Positions 43,281 to 52,508 are shown, counted from the stretch's first letter. The stretch is 64,000 nt of DNA from Mucilaginibacter tundrae (GCF_013408825.1 NZ_JACCBZ010000002.1:248001-312000), one strand, 5' to 3'. The notes: a model not told the origin generated them from the sequence alone. Numbers and translations: made by a program.

Positions 43281-43743
43281 CATAACTAATATGCTCAATT
43301 GTACCTTTATAAGCATTTAGATGGCCTTTATTACGACAATTTATCTTCCCTCTAATAATTATCGTTTTATTATTAACAGGAGTAAGCTGCCCGTTATTAG
43401 CATCATAATCAAAAAAACCGGTTCTGGTTGCTTTTAAAAATAAAGGGCAATCCTGGCTAAAATCCACCAAGATCACTCTTTTATTTCCTTTACTTACTAG
43501 GCTATCATCAATTAATACCGATATATCCTTTTCCTGCTCATACTTGCCTTTTACCTGCACGTACTGATTATCGTAGTTTGCAAAGCTGTCAACTAAATTC
43601 TTAAAGCTTATCTGTTTAAACGTGCGATCATCATCGCAACTGCTTTCATAAACCTTCTTTGGATGGCTACAGGCTTGAAGTGTTAGTATTGTCGCCAAAA
43701 AAGCGAAAACTTTAACATCAAATATGGCTTTTAGGGGTATCAT
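43270..43743 (-). CDS. Lipoprotein of unknown function
   Basis: I start it at ATG 43743, which gives a 157-residue protein with a lipobox (TLQAC) after a hydrophobic stretch; an upstream in-frame start would bury the signal. The mature part is mixed beta with KYEQEKDISVLIDDSLVSK and IIIRGKINCRNKGHLNAYKG, which resembles an OB-like barrel. No family name can be given. Its 3' end overlaps the MBL gene by 11 bp in convergent orientation. Confidence 0.75.
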   Translation of the reverse strand: MIPLKAIFDVKVFAFLATILTLQACSHPKKVYESSCDDDRTFKQISFKNLVDSFANYDNQYVQVKGKYEQEKDISVLIDDSLVSKGNKRVILVDFSQDCPLFLKATRTGFFDYDANNGQLTPVNNKTIIIRGKINCRNKGHLNAYKGTIEHISYVSL

Positions 43744-43903
43744 AATATGAAGGTAAATATATTTATTATATGCACCACCCTTATGACTATCTAATTTATG
43801 TAAAAGTTTAATCACATAACCACTTAATATTCACTAAGCAATTTTATATTTATACTATAATTGAGCTTTAAAGTTTTAATATTTATTAAGCAACCTACAA
43901 TAT

Positions 43904-44770
43904 ATGAATAAGAAATTTTTACTTCCATTATTTCTATTAGTTGCATTTGTTGCCAATGCTCAGCAAAAGATAATTCAACTATATAATGGTGCAGCTCCGG
44001 GTTCCGAAAATTGGACGTGGAACCAATCTGAAAGCGCGGATAATGTATACCATAGCAACGTAGTTTACAACGTAAGCCACCCTACCCTTACTGTTTATCT
44101 GCCTGATAGTACAGTCGCGAATACAGGTACCGCTGTAATCATTTGCCCCGGCGGTGGTTTACAAACCTTATCTATAAACCACGAAGGTTATGAAGTTGGC
44201 AAATGGCTACAAAAACATGGTATAACCGCATTTTTATTAGAATACAGATTAATGCACACATTAGGCCCCGATCCTTACAAAGAAATGCTGGCTAAAATGA
44301 AAGCTAACACCGTATTGCAGGAACAAGCACCAGTTGCACCATTAGCTGTAGCTGATGGCCGTGCGGCAATAGCTTATGTACGCAGCCATGCTGCCGAATA
44401 CGGGATTTCACCAGATCGTATTGGCATAATAGGCTTTTCCGCCGGCGGTACTATTGCTGCTTCAACCGCGTACGGTTTTACCCCGCAAAACCGGCCTGAT
44501 TTTGTCGCTCCGATATACGCTTATTTTCCACCCCAAATGCAGGTTAACGTTCCTGCCGATGCACCGCCAATGTTTTTAGCGGCTGCCAGCGATGATGGCT
44601 CATCTGTATATAGTGTTCAGCTTTATAGCACGTGGATAGCAGCCAAACATCCTGCCGAGTTGCACCTATTTTTAAACGGCGGCCACGGTTTCGGCATGAA
44701 AAAACAAAACCTGGCAAGCGATAGCTGGACAGGTCTGTTTCAAACTTGGTTAAAACTAAGCGGCTTTTAA
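43904..44770 (+). CDS. Secreted alpha/beta-hydrolase (esterase/lipase-like)
   Basis: The 288-residue protein has a signal peptide (residues 3-19, ending ANAQ), an oxyanion motif ICPGGGLQ near 80, the nucleophile elbow GFSAGG with S179, and a C-terminal histidine in GGHGFG. This is the dienelactone-hydrolase/acetyl-xylan-esterase-like group. It sits next to a secreted GH5 enzyme and could deacetylate plant polysaccharides, though the two genes converge and are not one operon. Confidence 0.88.
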   Translation: MNKKFLLPLFLLVAFVANAQQKIIQLYNGAAPGSENWTWNQSESADNVYHSNVVYNVSHPTLTVYLPDSTVANTGTAVIICPGGGLQTLSINHEGYEVGKWLQKHGITAFLLEYRLMHTLGPDPYKEMLAKMKANTVLQEQAPVAPLAVADGRAAIAYVRSHAAEYGISPDRIGIIGFSAGGTIAASTAYGFTPQNRPDFVAPIYAYFPPQMQVNVPADAPPMFLAAASDDGSSVYSVQLYSTWIAAKHPAELHLFLNGGHGFGMKKQNLASDSWTGLFQTWLKLSGF

Positions 44771-44777
44771 AGCCATA

Positions 44778-45749
44778 TTATTTATTCAAGGCCCTTAATA
44801 ATTTCCGTACGTAAACACCATCCGGCGTTAGCTCATCTGCTGTCCAGCCGCCATTGGGTGATGCTCCGGGTTTCAGCAATGCGGTAGTTTCATCTTTGTC
44901 GGTGATATTCCAGTTTACCCAGCTTAATTTGTGCGCTCCCATCCACTTTATCCAGGTTTCGTTCTCAGCAATATCAAATACACCGTTGCCACTTGCTTCG
45001 CCAACACCCCACTCCGTAATTAACAATGGTAAACCTAGTTGTATAGCCTTGTCTCCTTTGGCCCTTAATTGATCCTGGTGATTTGGGTCACTTGCATAAA
45101 AATGAAAAGAATAAGCAATGTTCTTAAATCCTGTAATAGGATTTGCTGCTGCAACATCTACATCCTGATCCCAATGCGGACTGCCTACAACAATTAAATT
45201 ATCCGGATCATATTTGCGTATTTCAGCGATCACTTGTACCGCATAATTTTTCACCGTATCCCAGCTTACACGTTCCGGTTCGTTCCAAATTTCATAAATT
45301 ACATTCGGTACGCCTCTATATTTTTGTGCCATCTCCGCGAAAAATGCTTTTGATTGAGGCACATGTAGATAACCGTTGTGGTCATGCCAATCTATCAATA
45401 CATAAATTCCTTTCTTAATGGCTTCATTAACCACATTTACAATAAGTTGTTTTTGCGAATCAGGCTCTTCCAGATAGCCGTGTTCGGGTTGTACCGCCAT
45501 GGCTGCTCTAATAAGCGATACTTTAAAGTCTTTACTTATCCAGTCAACAACATCGGTATTATAATATTTTCTGCCCTGCCAAATGCTCCAGGAAAAACTA
45601 AGCCCCCGCAATTCTGGTGGTAAACCATATTGATTAACTACCTGGCCATTTTTTACACTTAACTCGCCATTTCGCGCTACGGGACTTTGTGCCGATAGTA
45701 AACTGTTTGCACAAATAACTATCAGGAAAATAAATGCTGCTCGTTTCAT
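44778..45749 (-). CDS. Glycoside hydrolase family 5, secreted endoglucanase-like
   Basis: I start it at ATG 45749, which yields a signal peptide (MKRAAFIFLIVICANSLLSA); the longer frame would place 21 odd residues ahead. The 323-residue protein has the GH5 acid/base in IYEIWNEPE (E157) and the nucleophile in LLITEWGVG (E246). LIDWHDHNGY and SFHFYAS are further conserved barrel strands. Bacterial endo-beta-1,4-glucanases of GH5 subfamily 2 look like this. It probably acts on cellulose or beta-glucan at the cell surface or outside. Confidence 0.92.
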   Translation of the reverse strand: MKRAAFIFLIVICANSLLSAQSPVARNGELSVKNGQVVNQYGLPPELRGLSFSWSIWQGRKYYNTDVVDWISKDFKVSLIRAAMAVQPEHGYLEEPDSQKQLIVNVVNEAIKKGIYVLIDWHDHNGYLHVPQSKAFFAEMAQKYRGVPNVIYEIWNEPERVSWDTVKNYAVQVIAEIRKYDPDNLIVVGSPHWDQDVDVAAANPITGFKNIAYSFHFYASDPNHQDQLRAKGDKAIQLGLPLLITEWGVGEASGNGVFDIAENETWIKWMGAHKLSWVNWNITDKDETTALLKPGASPNGGWTADELTPDGVYVRKLLRALNK

Positions 45750-45870
45750 AATTGGTAAAACAAGATAGGGTATTTTCTGGAGCGAAGATCGATGTTGTAA
45801 AAATACTATCACATAAAGTTAAAATCACACAAAGTTCACATGGTTTAACAGTTCCATAATCTTATTTATA

Positions 45871-45878
45871 TAAATTTG
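45871..45878 (+). promoter_or_regulatory. -7 box for the ENPP phosphodiesterase gene
   Basis: TAAATTTG matches TAnnTTTG, 19 bp before the ATG at 45898. Confidence 0.5.
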
Positions 45879-45897
45879 GATTGTTAACTGAACGCTC

Positions 45898-47160
45898 ATG
45901 AAATATTTTTTATCATTTTTGTTTTTCTGTTTAATCGGCTTAACCAGCTTTGGCCAGGTCGACACCTCACAAAAGATTATTGCCGGACGCACAAATGACC
46001 CTGAGCAAGAACAAAAACCTTATGTAATATTAATTTCAGCGGATGGATTCCGCTGGGACTACGCGCAAAAATATCATGCGGAGCATTTACTCGCTTTAGC
46101 AAAATCAGGCGTTCAGGCAGAATCAATGTTACCATCCTATCCTTCAGTAACTTTTCCTAATCACTATTCTATTGTAACGGGCCTATATCCTTCGCACGAG
46201 GGCTTGGTAAATAATTCTTTTTACGATGCCGATACCAAATCATTCTTTTCTTATAAAGGCAAAACCGGTACTGATGCCATCTGGTACAATGGCGGGACAC
46301 CTATTTGGGTATTAGCGGAGCAGCAAAAAATGTTATCTGCAAGCTTTTATTGGGTTGGATCAGAAGCTGAGGTGCAGGGTGTACGCCCAACTTATTACTA
46401 CAAGTATAATGAGAAAATAGAAATGCATGATCGTATACAAACCGTAGTGAACTGGTTAGATATGCCGGCTGATAAACGCCCGCATATCATCACCTTCTAT
46501 TTTCCGCAGGTCGATCACGAAGGGCATAAACATGGCCCGGATTCGCGCGAAGTTGCCGACGCTGTACGTTTGATTGATTCATCGGTATATGAGTTAACCA
46601 AGGCTGTTAAAACCAGCGGGTTAAACGTAAACTACGTATTTGTATCGGATCACGGCATGACTAAAGCCGATACCGAACACCCGATAGAGACACCCGCGGG
46701 TATTGACACTTCAAAGTTTATTGTTTCGGGCGATGGGTTATTAGTTGAGTTATATGCAAAAGACCCTAAATATATTCAAGCTACTTACGACGACCTTTTA
46801 AGGAACAAAACGGCTGATTATGCCGTCTACTTAAAAACAAATGTACCCGAAAAACTGCACTACGGCGCAAAAGACGACTGGCATAACCGCATAGGCGATA
46901 TTTTACTGATACCAAATTGGCCAAAAGTATTCGACCTGTATCACAGGAAAATGGATCCGGGCTGGCATGGTTATGACGCTACTGTAGTTAAAGATATGCA
47001 CGCCACTTTTTATGCCTGGGGACCAGCATTTAAAAACGGTTTAATTATCCCGGCTTTTAACAACGTGGATATTTTCCCAATGATTAACCAGATATTAGGC
47101 TTAACCTACACCAACAAAGTTGACGGCACAAAGAAATTAGCTAACGAGATTTTAAAATAG
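45898..47160 (+). CDS. Ectonucleotide pyrophosphatase/phosphodiesterase (ENPP/NPP), secreted
   Basis: The 420-residue protein has a signal peptide (residues 3-19). Alkaline-phosphatase-superfamily metal ligands are visible: D49 in ISADGFRWD, the nucleophile T85 in YPSVTFPNHYS, QVDHEGHKHGPDS and VSDHGM. It should cleave nucleotide or sugar-nucleotide phosphodiester bonds in the periplasm. It is a single gene; a repeat begins 14 bp after its stop. Confidence 0.92.
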   Translation: MKYFLSFLFFCLIGLTSFGQVDTSQKIIAGRTNDPEQEQKPYVILISADGFRWDYAQKYHAEHLLALAKSGVQAESMLPSYPSVTFPNHYSIVTGLYPSHEGLVNNSFYDADTKSFFSYKGKTGTDAIWYNGGTPIWVLAEQQKMLSASFYWVGSEAEVQGVRPTYYYKYNEKIEMHDRIQTVVNWLDMPADKRPHIITFYFPQVDHEGHKHGPDSREVADAVRLIDSSVYELTKAVKTSGLNVNYVFVSDHGMTKADTEHPIETPAGIDTSKFIVSGDGLLVELYAKDPKYIQATYDDLLRNKTADYAVYLKTNVPEKLHYGAKDDWHNRIGDILLIPNWPKVFDLYHRKMDPGWHGYDATVVKDMHATFYAWGPAFKNGLIIPAFNNVDIFPMINQILGLTYTNKVDGTKKLANEILK

Positions 47161-47174
47161 TGAGATATTTTTTT

Positions 47175-47231
47175 CACCTCTTTGTCGCACAGCGATAGAG
47201 AGGTCGATCAGCGCAGCGTAGTCGGGTGAGT
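47175..47231 (+). repeat. 57-bp palindromic repeat, copy a
   Basis: It starts CACCTCTTTGTCGCACAGCG and ends GTCGGGTGAGT, and matches 47870-47926 closely. It lies between the ENPP gene and the DUF559 nuclease gene. Confidence 0.85.
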
Positions 47232-47251
47232 AAACGACGTACAAAGTAAAC

Positions 47252-47608
47252 TTACAAATGCTTACTTATTTCTGTCAACACAGCTCGTATATCTGTCAAT
47301 ATCTGCCTATTCTCAAACCTTAAGATGGTTAGTCCCAACAAGCCTAATACCTCGTCACGATTTTTATCGTATTCTTTTTTTAATTGATGAATCGAGCCAT
47401 CGGCTTCAATAACCAATTTAGCTTTAGCACAATAGAAATCAGGGATAAAATATAAATCTTCATCAAATGTTGATTTTGCACTAATCGGATATTGCCGTAA
47501 AAATTTATGATCGAATAATTTACGGTTCCTGATATGGTACCAAAGAATTTTTTCAGCAGGAGTTTCCCGCTGCCTTAATTCGCGGCATAATTCAGTTATA
47601 GATTGCAC
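47252..47608 (-). CDS. DUF559-family (Vsr-like) endonuclease
   Basis: The 118-residue protein begins at a GTG. It has RQRETPAEKILWYHIRNRK, the usual N-terminal helix, and a PD-(D/E)XK-like core with D57 in IPDFYC, E68 and D70 in LVIEADGSIH, and H74. The family is related to very-short-patch repair nucleases. Its role is not known. The gene is flanked on both sides by copies of one 57-bp repeat family, an arrangement like that of RAYT genes and REPs. Confidence 0.88.
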   Translation of the reverse strand: MQSITELCRELRQRETPAEKILWYHIRNRKLFDHKFLRQYPISAKSTFDEDLYFIPDFYCAKAKLVIEADGSIHQLKKEYDKNRDEVLGLLGLTILRFENRQILTDIRAVLTEISKHL

Positions 47609-47680
47609 AGCTAAAAATAATAAAATATTTTTTCAGCTCTTTGTGTCGAAGCATAAAGGAAAATTGGATTTAAAGTTTTC

Positions 47681-47737
47681 CACCTCTTTGTTGCGCAGCA
47701 ATAGAGAGGTCAGCGAGCGTAGCGTAGCTGGGTGAGT
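47681..47737 (+). repeat. 57-bp palindromic repeat, copy b
   Basis: It starts CACCTCTTTGTTGCGCAGCA and ends GCTGGGTGAGT. A decayed partial copy (CTCTTTGTGTCGAAGCA) precedes it near 47637. Copy b and the inverted copy c would fold into one long hairpin with a 14-base loop. Confidence 0.8.
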
Positions 47738-47751
47738 CGATGTCGCAGAGT

Positions 47752-47807
47752 ACTCACCCGGTCTTGCTGCGCTCGACCACCCTCTCCACCGCAAGCGGCA
47801 AAGAGGG
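47752..47807 (-). repeat. 57-bp palindromic repeat, copy c (inverted)
   Basis: It reads ACTCACCCGGTCTTGCTGCG on the plus strand and ends GCGGCAAAGAGGG, the reverse complement of the family with several differences. Another decayed fragment (ACCTCTTTGTGCCAGG) lies near 47828. Confidence 0.75.
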
Positions 47808-47869
47808 AAATTTGGATTTGCATTTTTACCTCTTTGTGCCAGGTCAAAAGAGAATTGAATTATTGCTTT

Positions 47870-47926
47870 CACCTCTTTGTCGCACAGCGATAGAGAGGTC
47901 GACTAGCGAAGCGTCGTCGGGTGAGT
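47870..47926 (+). repeat. 57-bp palindromic repeat, copy d
   Basis: It is nearly identical to copy a, with differences only in the second half. It ends 3 bp before the beta-lactamase stop codon. Confidence 0.85.
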
Positions 47927-47929
47927 TAA

Positions 47930-48832
47930 CTATTTATATTTTTTCAACAACTGATTATCATATACCGCCTTTGCAATTTTTGCGATAACCAAATCGCGAG
48001 TGGCTTCATCAGCGGTTGAATTGGTTATGAATATAGCGATAGCTACATGTTTACCATTCGGTAAAGTAATAACACCAACATCGTTTGTACCAAGTGCCAG
48101 GCCGGCATCATTAGTTCCCGACGTCCCGGTTTTATGCGCGACAACTGTCCCGACTGGCAATAAGCCTTTAATTCGTTTGGGGCCTGTTGTAGTTTCAACC
48201 ATTAATTTATTTAAATAATCCCTGCTGGCAGGTTTTAAAACATTTCCGGTATATAACGTATCTAAAACATGTATAATGGCTTTAGGTCTGCACCAATCAG
48301 TGTATTGAGCTTCTGGTGTTTTAGCCATGTCTTCTTCCGATGCTTCAATATTAATGCCTCTAACCTTAATCATGTGCAAGTAATCCTCAACCTGATCAGT
48401 GCCGCCTAACTTCTTAATTAAAATATCGCAAGCATCGTTATCACTTTGCGATACCATGTAACCCAGTAAATCATTTATCGAAACATCAACATCGCCGTCC
48501 GGATATTTGTCACGTAGCGGGCTATATGTTTTAGGCAGGTCCTTCTTTTTGATACGGATTGTTTGATTCAGTGTTAACACCCCCGAATCAACCAAATGCA
48601 ATACCGCCATAGCTACCGGGAGCTTAATCACGCTTTCCATCACTAAACGGGCATTGCCATTATAGTTTACCGTGTCGCGGTCTTCCAACCCTAAAACAGA
48701 TACCCCCACAATACCTTTAGCCGACTTAGCGATTTCCGCTATCTGCGGCCTGAGAACGCTTGACTGTCCGAACGAAAGATTAATACTTAAAACAAGGATA
48801 AAGGTGAAGGCGGTTTTATATATTTTATTCAT
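47930..48832 (-). CDS. bla: Class A beta-lactamase
   Basis: The 300-residue protein has a signal peptide (about residues 6-22). The catalytic motifs are S67-V-I-K70, S130-D-N132, E166/E167 in SEEDM, and K234-T-G236, at almost standard class A numbering. The DW segment after the omega loop and the overall length resemble the Bacteroidota A2 subgroup (CfxA/PER-like). It should hydrolyse penicillins and possibly cephalosporins in the periplasm. It is likely a chromosomal gene with no mobile element other than small repeats at its 3' end. Confidence 0.92.
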   Translation of the reverse strand: MNKIYKTAFTFILVLSINLSFGQSSVLRPQIAEIAKSAKGIVGVSVLGLEDRDTVNYNGNARLVMESVIKLPVAMAVLHLVDSGVLTLNQTIRIKKKDLPKTYSPLRDKYPDGDVDVSINDLLGYMVSQSDNDACDILIKKLGGTDQVEDYLHMIKVRGINIEASEEDMAKTPEAQYTDWCRPKAIIHVLDTLYTGNVLKPASRDYLNKLMVETTTGPKRIKGLLPVGTVVAHKTGTSGTNDAGLALGTNDVGVITLPNGKHVAIAIFITNSTADEATRDLVIAKIAKAVYDNQLLKKYK

Positions 48833-48895
48833 GATTTTGATAGATGTTTAGTTGAGTAAACGTTACAAAAATCAACAAATTACATGAGTATATGT

Positions 48896-49555
48896 TTATT
48901 TAGGCTGATGCTTTTTAAAATAGATATAAGAATATGCAATCGGCACAATTACCATAATACCAAGGCCGATAAAAAATATGCATATGCCAGCCGCTAATGG
49001 TAAAGCTAACCTGGCAATTGTTATTATAATCCCACCTGCAACAAATAATTTACCTGCCAGGTGATGAGTGGCACGCCAGTTATCCGGGTTTTCCAGCGTC
49101 CATGGGGTACGTATACCTACAAAATAACTAGGCTTAATATTATACATCAGGTTGCCCATAAATATAAACAACAACCCCGCTAATACAAATATTACGTTAC
49201 CTGCATTAAAGTGTTTTTGGCCGGCTGCACAGGTAATCACTACAGCTATTATCGCGCAAAATATGACTATAATAATTCCCAATTTATTATACCTGCTTTG
49301 GTTAAACTCGGCATATCTTTTAGGGTCTATCGCCGACATAAACTTCATTAATAAATATACTAAAAACGATATGCCAATAAGAACACATTCAATTACTATT
49401 AATTGGCTTTTAGGGTCGAAGCTATCTGGCTTACCATTAATACCAAAGTGCGTAGGTACTATGGCCGGCAATGCCGGATACATATAAAACAAATAACCTA
49501 TCGGTAATAAACCAACTATTAATGCTACTAAATCCACTAAGGAAAACTTTTTCAT
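48896..49555 (-). CDS. sdpI: SdpI-family immunity-like membrane protein (DUF1648 + SdpI)
   Basis: The 219-residue protein has six or so spans. The N-terminal part has PAIVPTHFGINGKPD, the DUF1648 signature, and the C-terminal part has YFVGIRTPWTLENPDNWRATHHLAGKLF, the SdpI signature. In Bacillus SdpI gives immunity to the SdpC toxin and senses it. No sdpC is present here. It lies 5 bp after the sdpR-like gene and forms a two-gene operon with it. Confidence 0.88.
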   Translation of the reverse strand: MKKFSLVDLVALIVGLLPIGYLFYMYPALPAIVPTHFGINGKPDSFDPKSQLIVIECVLIGISFLVYLLMKFMSAIDPKRYAEFNQSRYNKLGIIIVIFCAIIAVVITCAAGQKHFNAGNVIFVLAGLLFIFMGNLMYNIKPSYFVGIRTPWTLENPDNWRATHHLAGKLFVAGGIIITIARLALPLAAGICIFFIGLGIMVIVPIAYSYIYFKKHQPK

Positions 49556-49560
49556 ATTTT

Positions 49561-49821
49561 TTATTTTAAAGTTTTAAACTGCATAATCCACTTTATCATC
49601 TCGTCCATTACCGTAGTACTTAAGGAGTAATAGATAAACTGCCCCTCTTTTACTGATTCAACTAACCCTGCTTGTCTCAACAGATCAAGATGATGCGATA
49701 TACTTGGCTTTGATATACTGAATTTATCGGCGATCTCTCCCGCTGTTAAGTCTTTCTCTTTTAACAGTTCCAATATCTCCCGTCGCGTAGGATCGTTAAG
49801 TGCTTTAAAAATAGAGTTCAA
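49561..49821 (-). CDS. sdpR: ArsR/SdpR-family autorepressor
   Basis: The 86-residue winged-helix protein reads NSIFKALNDPTRREILELL then TAGEIADKFSISKPSISHHL, the SdpR subgroup pattern. The start codon is TTG at 49821; no in-frame ATG or GTG upstream fits, and the homologous start MN-FKA supports it. It carries no metal-binding cysteines. It should repress its own operon with sdpI from a palindrome just upstream. Confidence 0.9.
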   Translation of the reverse strand: MNSIFKALNDPTRREILELLKEKDLTAGEIADKFSISKPSISHHLDLLRQAGLVESVKEGQFIYYSLSTTVMDEMIKWIMQFKTLK

Positions 49822-49835
49822 AATGATTATTTATA

Positions 49836-49857
49836 TATTTAGACAAATATCTAAATA
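49836..49857 (-). promoter_or_regulatory. Palindromic operator of the sdpRI operon
   Basis: TATTTAGA and TCTAAATA are perfect 8-bp arms with six bases between, 15-36 bp before the sdpR start. Spacing and symmetry suit an ArsR dimer. Confidence 0.65.
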
Positions 49858-49955
49858 CTTTTTACATTATCAAATAAATTCGCATTATTTTTATAAAGTA
49901 AACCCATATTACGTTAAAAATTTTGTTTCTTGTAGTTCAATTCACCGACTTTATT

Positions 49956-51572
49956 ATGCACAGAAGAAATTTCCTTAAAACAGGCTCTATAGCCGGGATC
50001 ACTTTATCCGCTTTAAGTATCAACGGATGTACCGCAGTACCCGAAAAAAAGCCGGTGGACACACCCGAAGCATATAATTTTGAATTGAATGAGGCAACAA
50101 TTGATGAGTTGCAACAGAAAATGAAAGATGGGAAATATACATCGCGCGCTATAACGCAACTGTATTTGGATCGCATACATAATATTGATAAAAATGGCCC
50201 AAAACTAAACGCCGTTATTGAGTTAAATCCCGATGTCTTATCCATAGCCGATGCAATGGATAATGAGCGTAAATCAGGCAAAATTCGCGGGCCACTACAT
50301 GGTATACCCGTGCTTTTAAAAGACAATATCAACACTAAAGATAAAATTGCCACCACTGCAGGCTCGCTTGCTTTAGTTGACAACTATATTGGTAAAGATG
50401 CCTTTATCATCAATCGTCTGCGTGAAGCCGGTGCTGTAATTCTAGGTAAAACTAACTTAAGCGAATGGGCAAATTTCCGTTCCACCCGTGCATGCAGCGG
50501 TTGGAGCAGTAAAGGTGGACAAACTAAATGCCCTTATATTTTAGATCGTAACCCTAGCGGATCAAGTGCGGGTACAGGATCAGCAGTGTCAGCAAATTTA
50601 TGTGTGATAGGGATCGGAACCGAAACCGATGGCTCGGTAGTTTCACCATCCTCAGTAAATGGCATTGTAGGTATTAAACCTACAGTAGGTTTATTGAGCC
50701 GTTCAGGTATCATCCCCATATCAAAAACACAGGATACTGCCGGGCCTATGGCTCGTACCGTTACCGACGCGGCGATTTTATTAGGGATATTAGCCGGTAT
50801 TGATCCTGAAGATGCTTATGCACCAAAAGATAATAGTAAAATACAACCTGATTACGCCAAATTTTTAGATGCGAACGGCCTGCAAGGCAAACGTTTAGGC
50901 ATCGAGAAAACCGCCTTTACTGGAAACCCTGATATGGAAGCTTTATTGCAAAATGCCATCACTGTTTTAAAAAGTAAAGGCGCAACAATTATTGATGTAG
51001 AACTCGTGAAGGAGCTAAAGCCAATAGGCACTGATGAATTTACTGTATTGCTTTACGAATTTAAAGATGGGCTAAACAAGTATCTGGGCACTGCCAACTC
51101 AAAAGTAAAATCATTGGCTGATGTAATGGCCTTTAATAAAGCCAATGAGGCCAAAGCAATGCCTTTCTTTAAACAGGAGATAATGGACCAGGCGCAGGCA
51201 AAAGGGGATTTAAACAGTAAAGAATATATAGATGCCGTTGCTAAAACAACCGGCATTACACGCAAAGCGATCGACAAGATCATGGGCGACAATAAACTTG
51301 ATGCCATCATCGCACCAACAAATGGCTTTGCCTGCACTATCGACCTGGTAAACGGCGATTATGATAACGGTTTTGGTTTTTCTACCCCGGCCGCAATGGC
51401 AGGTTACCCGCATATCACAGTACCTATGGGCGCGGCACATGGCTTGCCAATTGGTTTATCATTTGTTAGTACCGCCTATAAGGAAGCTGATATTATTAAA
51501 TTAGCTTATGCCTATGAGCAGGCATCTAAAAAAAGAGTTATTCCAGAGTTTAAAATTGATTTACTTTCGTAA
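49956..51572 (+). CDS. Amidase-signature family hydrolase, exported lipoprotein-like
   Basis: I start it at ATG 49956, so the N-terminus is MHRRNFLKTG (Tat-like twin arginine) with a lipobox near SINGC. The 538-residue protein has the Ser-cisSer-Lys triad: K122 in LLKDNIN, cis-Ser S203 in PSGSSAGTGSA and nucleophile S227 in TETDGSV. It hydrolyses an amide bond outside the cytoplasm; the substrate is unknown. Unlike GatA it has an export signal and no gatB/C neighbours. The DUF72 gene follows after 9 bp. Confidence 0.9.
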   Translation: MHRRNFLKTGSIAGITLSALSINGCTAVPEKKPVDTPEAYNFELNEATIDELQQKMKDGKYTSRAITQLYLDRIHNIDKNGPKLNAVIELNPDVLSIADAMDNERKSGKIRGPLHGIPVLLKDNINTKDKIATTAGSLALVDNYIGKDAFIINRLREAGAVILGKTNLSEWANFRSTRACSGWSSKGGQTKCPYILDRNPSGSSAGTGSAVSANLCVIGIGTETDGSVVSPSSVNGIVGIKPTVGLLSRSGIIPISKTQDTAGPMARTVTDAAILLGILAGIDPEDAYAPKDNSKIQPDYAKFLDANGLQGKRLGIEKTAFTGNPDMEALLQNAITVLKSKGATIIDVELVKELKPIGTDEFTVLLYEFKDGLNKYLGTANSKVKSLADVMAFNKANEAKAMPFFKQEIMDQAQAKGDLNSKEYIDAVAKTTGITRKAIDKIMGDNKLDAIIAPTNGFACTIDLVNGDYDNGFGFSTPAAMAGYPHITVPMGAAHGLPIGLSFVSTAYKEADIIKLAYAYEQASKKRVIPEFKIDLLS

Positions 51573-51581
51573 AAAATAAAT

Positions 51582-52508
51582 ATGGAATTTGGCAGAGTAA
51601 CACCGGGAGAATTAGAGGAAGCAGATTTTACTTTACCATCTAACCCCGAGCTAACGATAAAAACGCTTAATGCCTCAAAAAGTGATAAACCATTTCAGGT
51701 TCATGTGGGCTGCGCTAAATGGGGCCGCAAGGAATGGGTTGGTAAAATATATCCACCCAAAACAAAGGATGCCAATTTTTTAGACGAATATGTAAAGCAT
51801 TTTGATTGCATTGAGCTAAATGCCACATTCTATAATGTATATCCGCCAGCCACCATCAACAAATGGAAAGAAAAGGCTGACAGTAATCCTAATTTCAAAT
51901 TCTGCCCTAAATTCTCGCAAAGTATCAGCCATATCCGTCGCCTAAAAAACGCGGATGATATAACCACAATTTATTATGAAGGCATTATGGCCTTCGGCGA
52001 TAAGTTAGGGCCATTATTTTTGCAGCTAAGTGATAACTATACCCCTAAAAGTTTCCCCGAGTTAAAAGCATATTTGGAAAGCCTGCCAAAAGATGTACCT
52101 GTATTTGTAGAATTAAGGCATAAAGAATGGTTTGCCGATACAACGGTGCGCGCGCAAGTATTTGAATTGTTCCATCAATTAAATATAGGCGCGGTAATAA
52201 CCGATGCTACCGGGCGAAGAGATGTTGTACACATGGAATTACCTACCCCACATGCCTTCATCCGTTTTGTGGGTAACAGTCTGCACCGTTCCGATTATGC
52301 CCGTTGCGATGAATGGGTAGAACGCATAAAACAATGGCGGGATATGGGCCTGCAATCCGCCTGGTTTTTTATGCACCAGCATGATGAGCGATATTCGCCT
52401 GAATTAGCAGATTACGTAGTCGAAAAATTAAACCAGGAATTGGGTATGCTATTGCCAAGGCCTAAGTTTATTGACAGGGATAAACCAGCACCTGGATTAT
52501 TTGATTAA
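51582..52508 (+). CDS. DUF72 (YecE-like) protein
   Basis: The 308-residue protein has the DUF72 TIM-barrel marks VGCAKWGRKEWVGKIYPP, FDCIELNATFYNVYPP and FVELRHKEWF. The fold is related to AP-endonuclease-like barrels; function is not established. There is an extra N-terminal stretch of about 35 residues. It probably shares a transcript with the upstream amidase gene, with no evident functional link. Confidence 0.9.
   Translation: MEFGRVTPGELEEADFTLPSNPELTIKTLNASKSDKPFQVHVGCAKWGRKEWVGKIYPPKTKDANFLDEYVKHFDCIELNATFYNVYPPATINKWKEKADSNPNFKFCPKFSQSISHIRRLKNADDITTIYYEGIMAFGDKLGPLFLQLSDNYTPKSFPELKAYLESLPKDVPVFVELRHKEWFADTTVRAQVFELFHQLNIGAVITDATGRRDVVHMELPTPHAFIRFVGNSLHRSDYARCDEWVERIKQWRDMGLQSAWFFMHQHDERYSPELADYVVEKLNQELGMLLPRPKFIDRDKPAPGLFD

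Noticed and set aside
47633..47988. Open frames over the 57-bp repeat cluster
   Set aside because: They consist mostly of repeat translation and overlap the beta-lactamase antisense.
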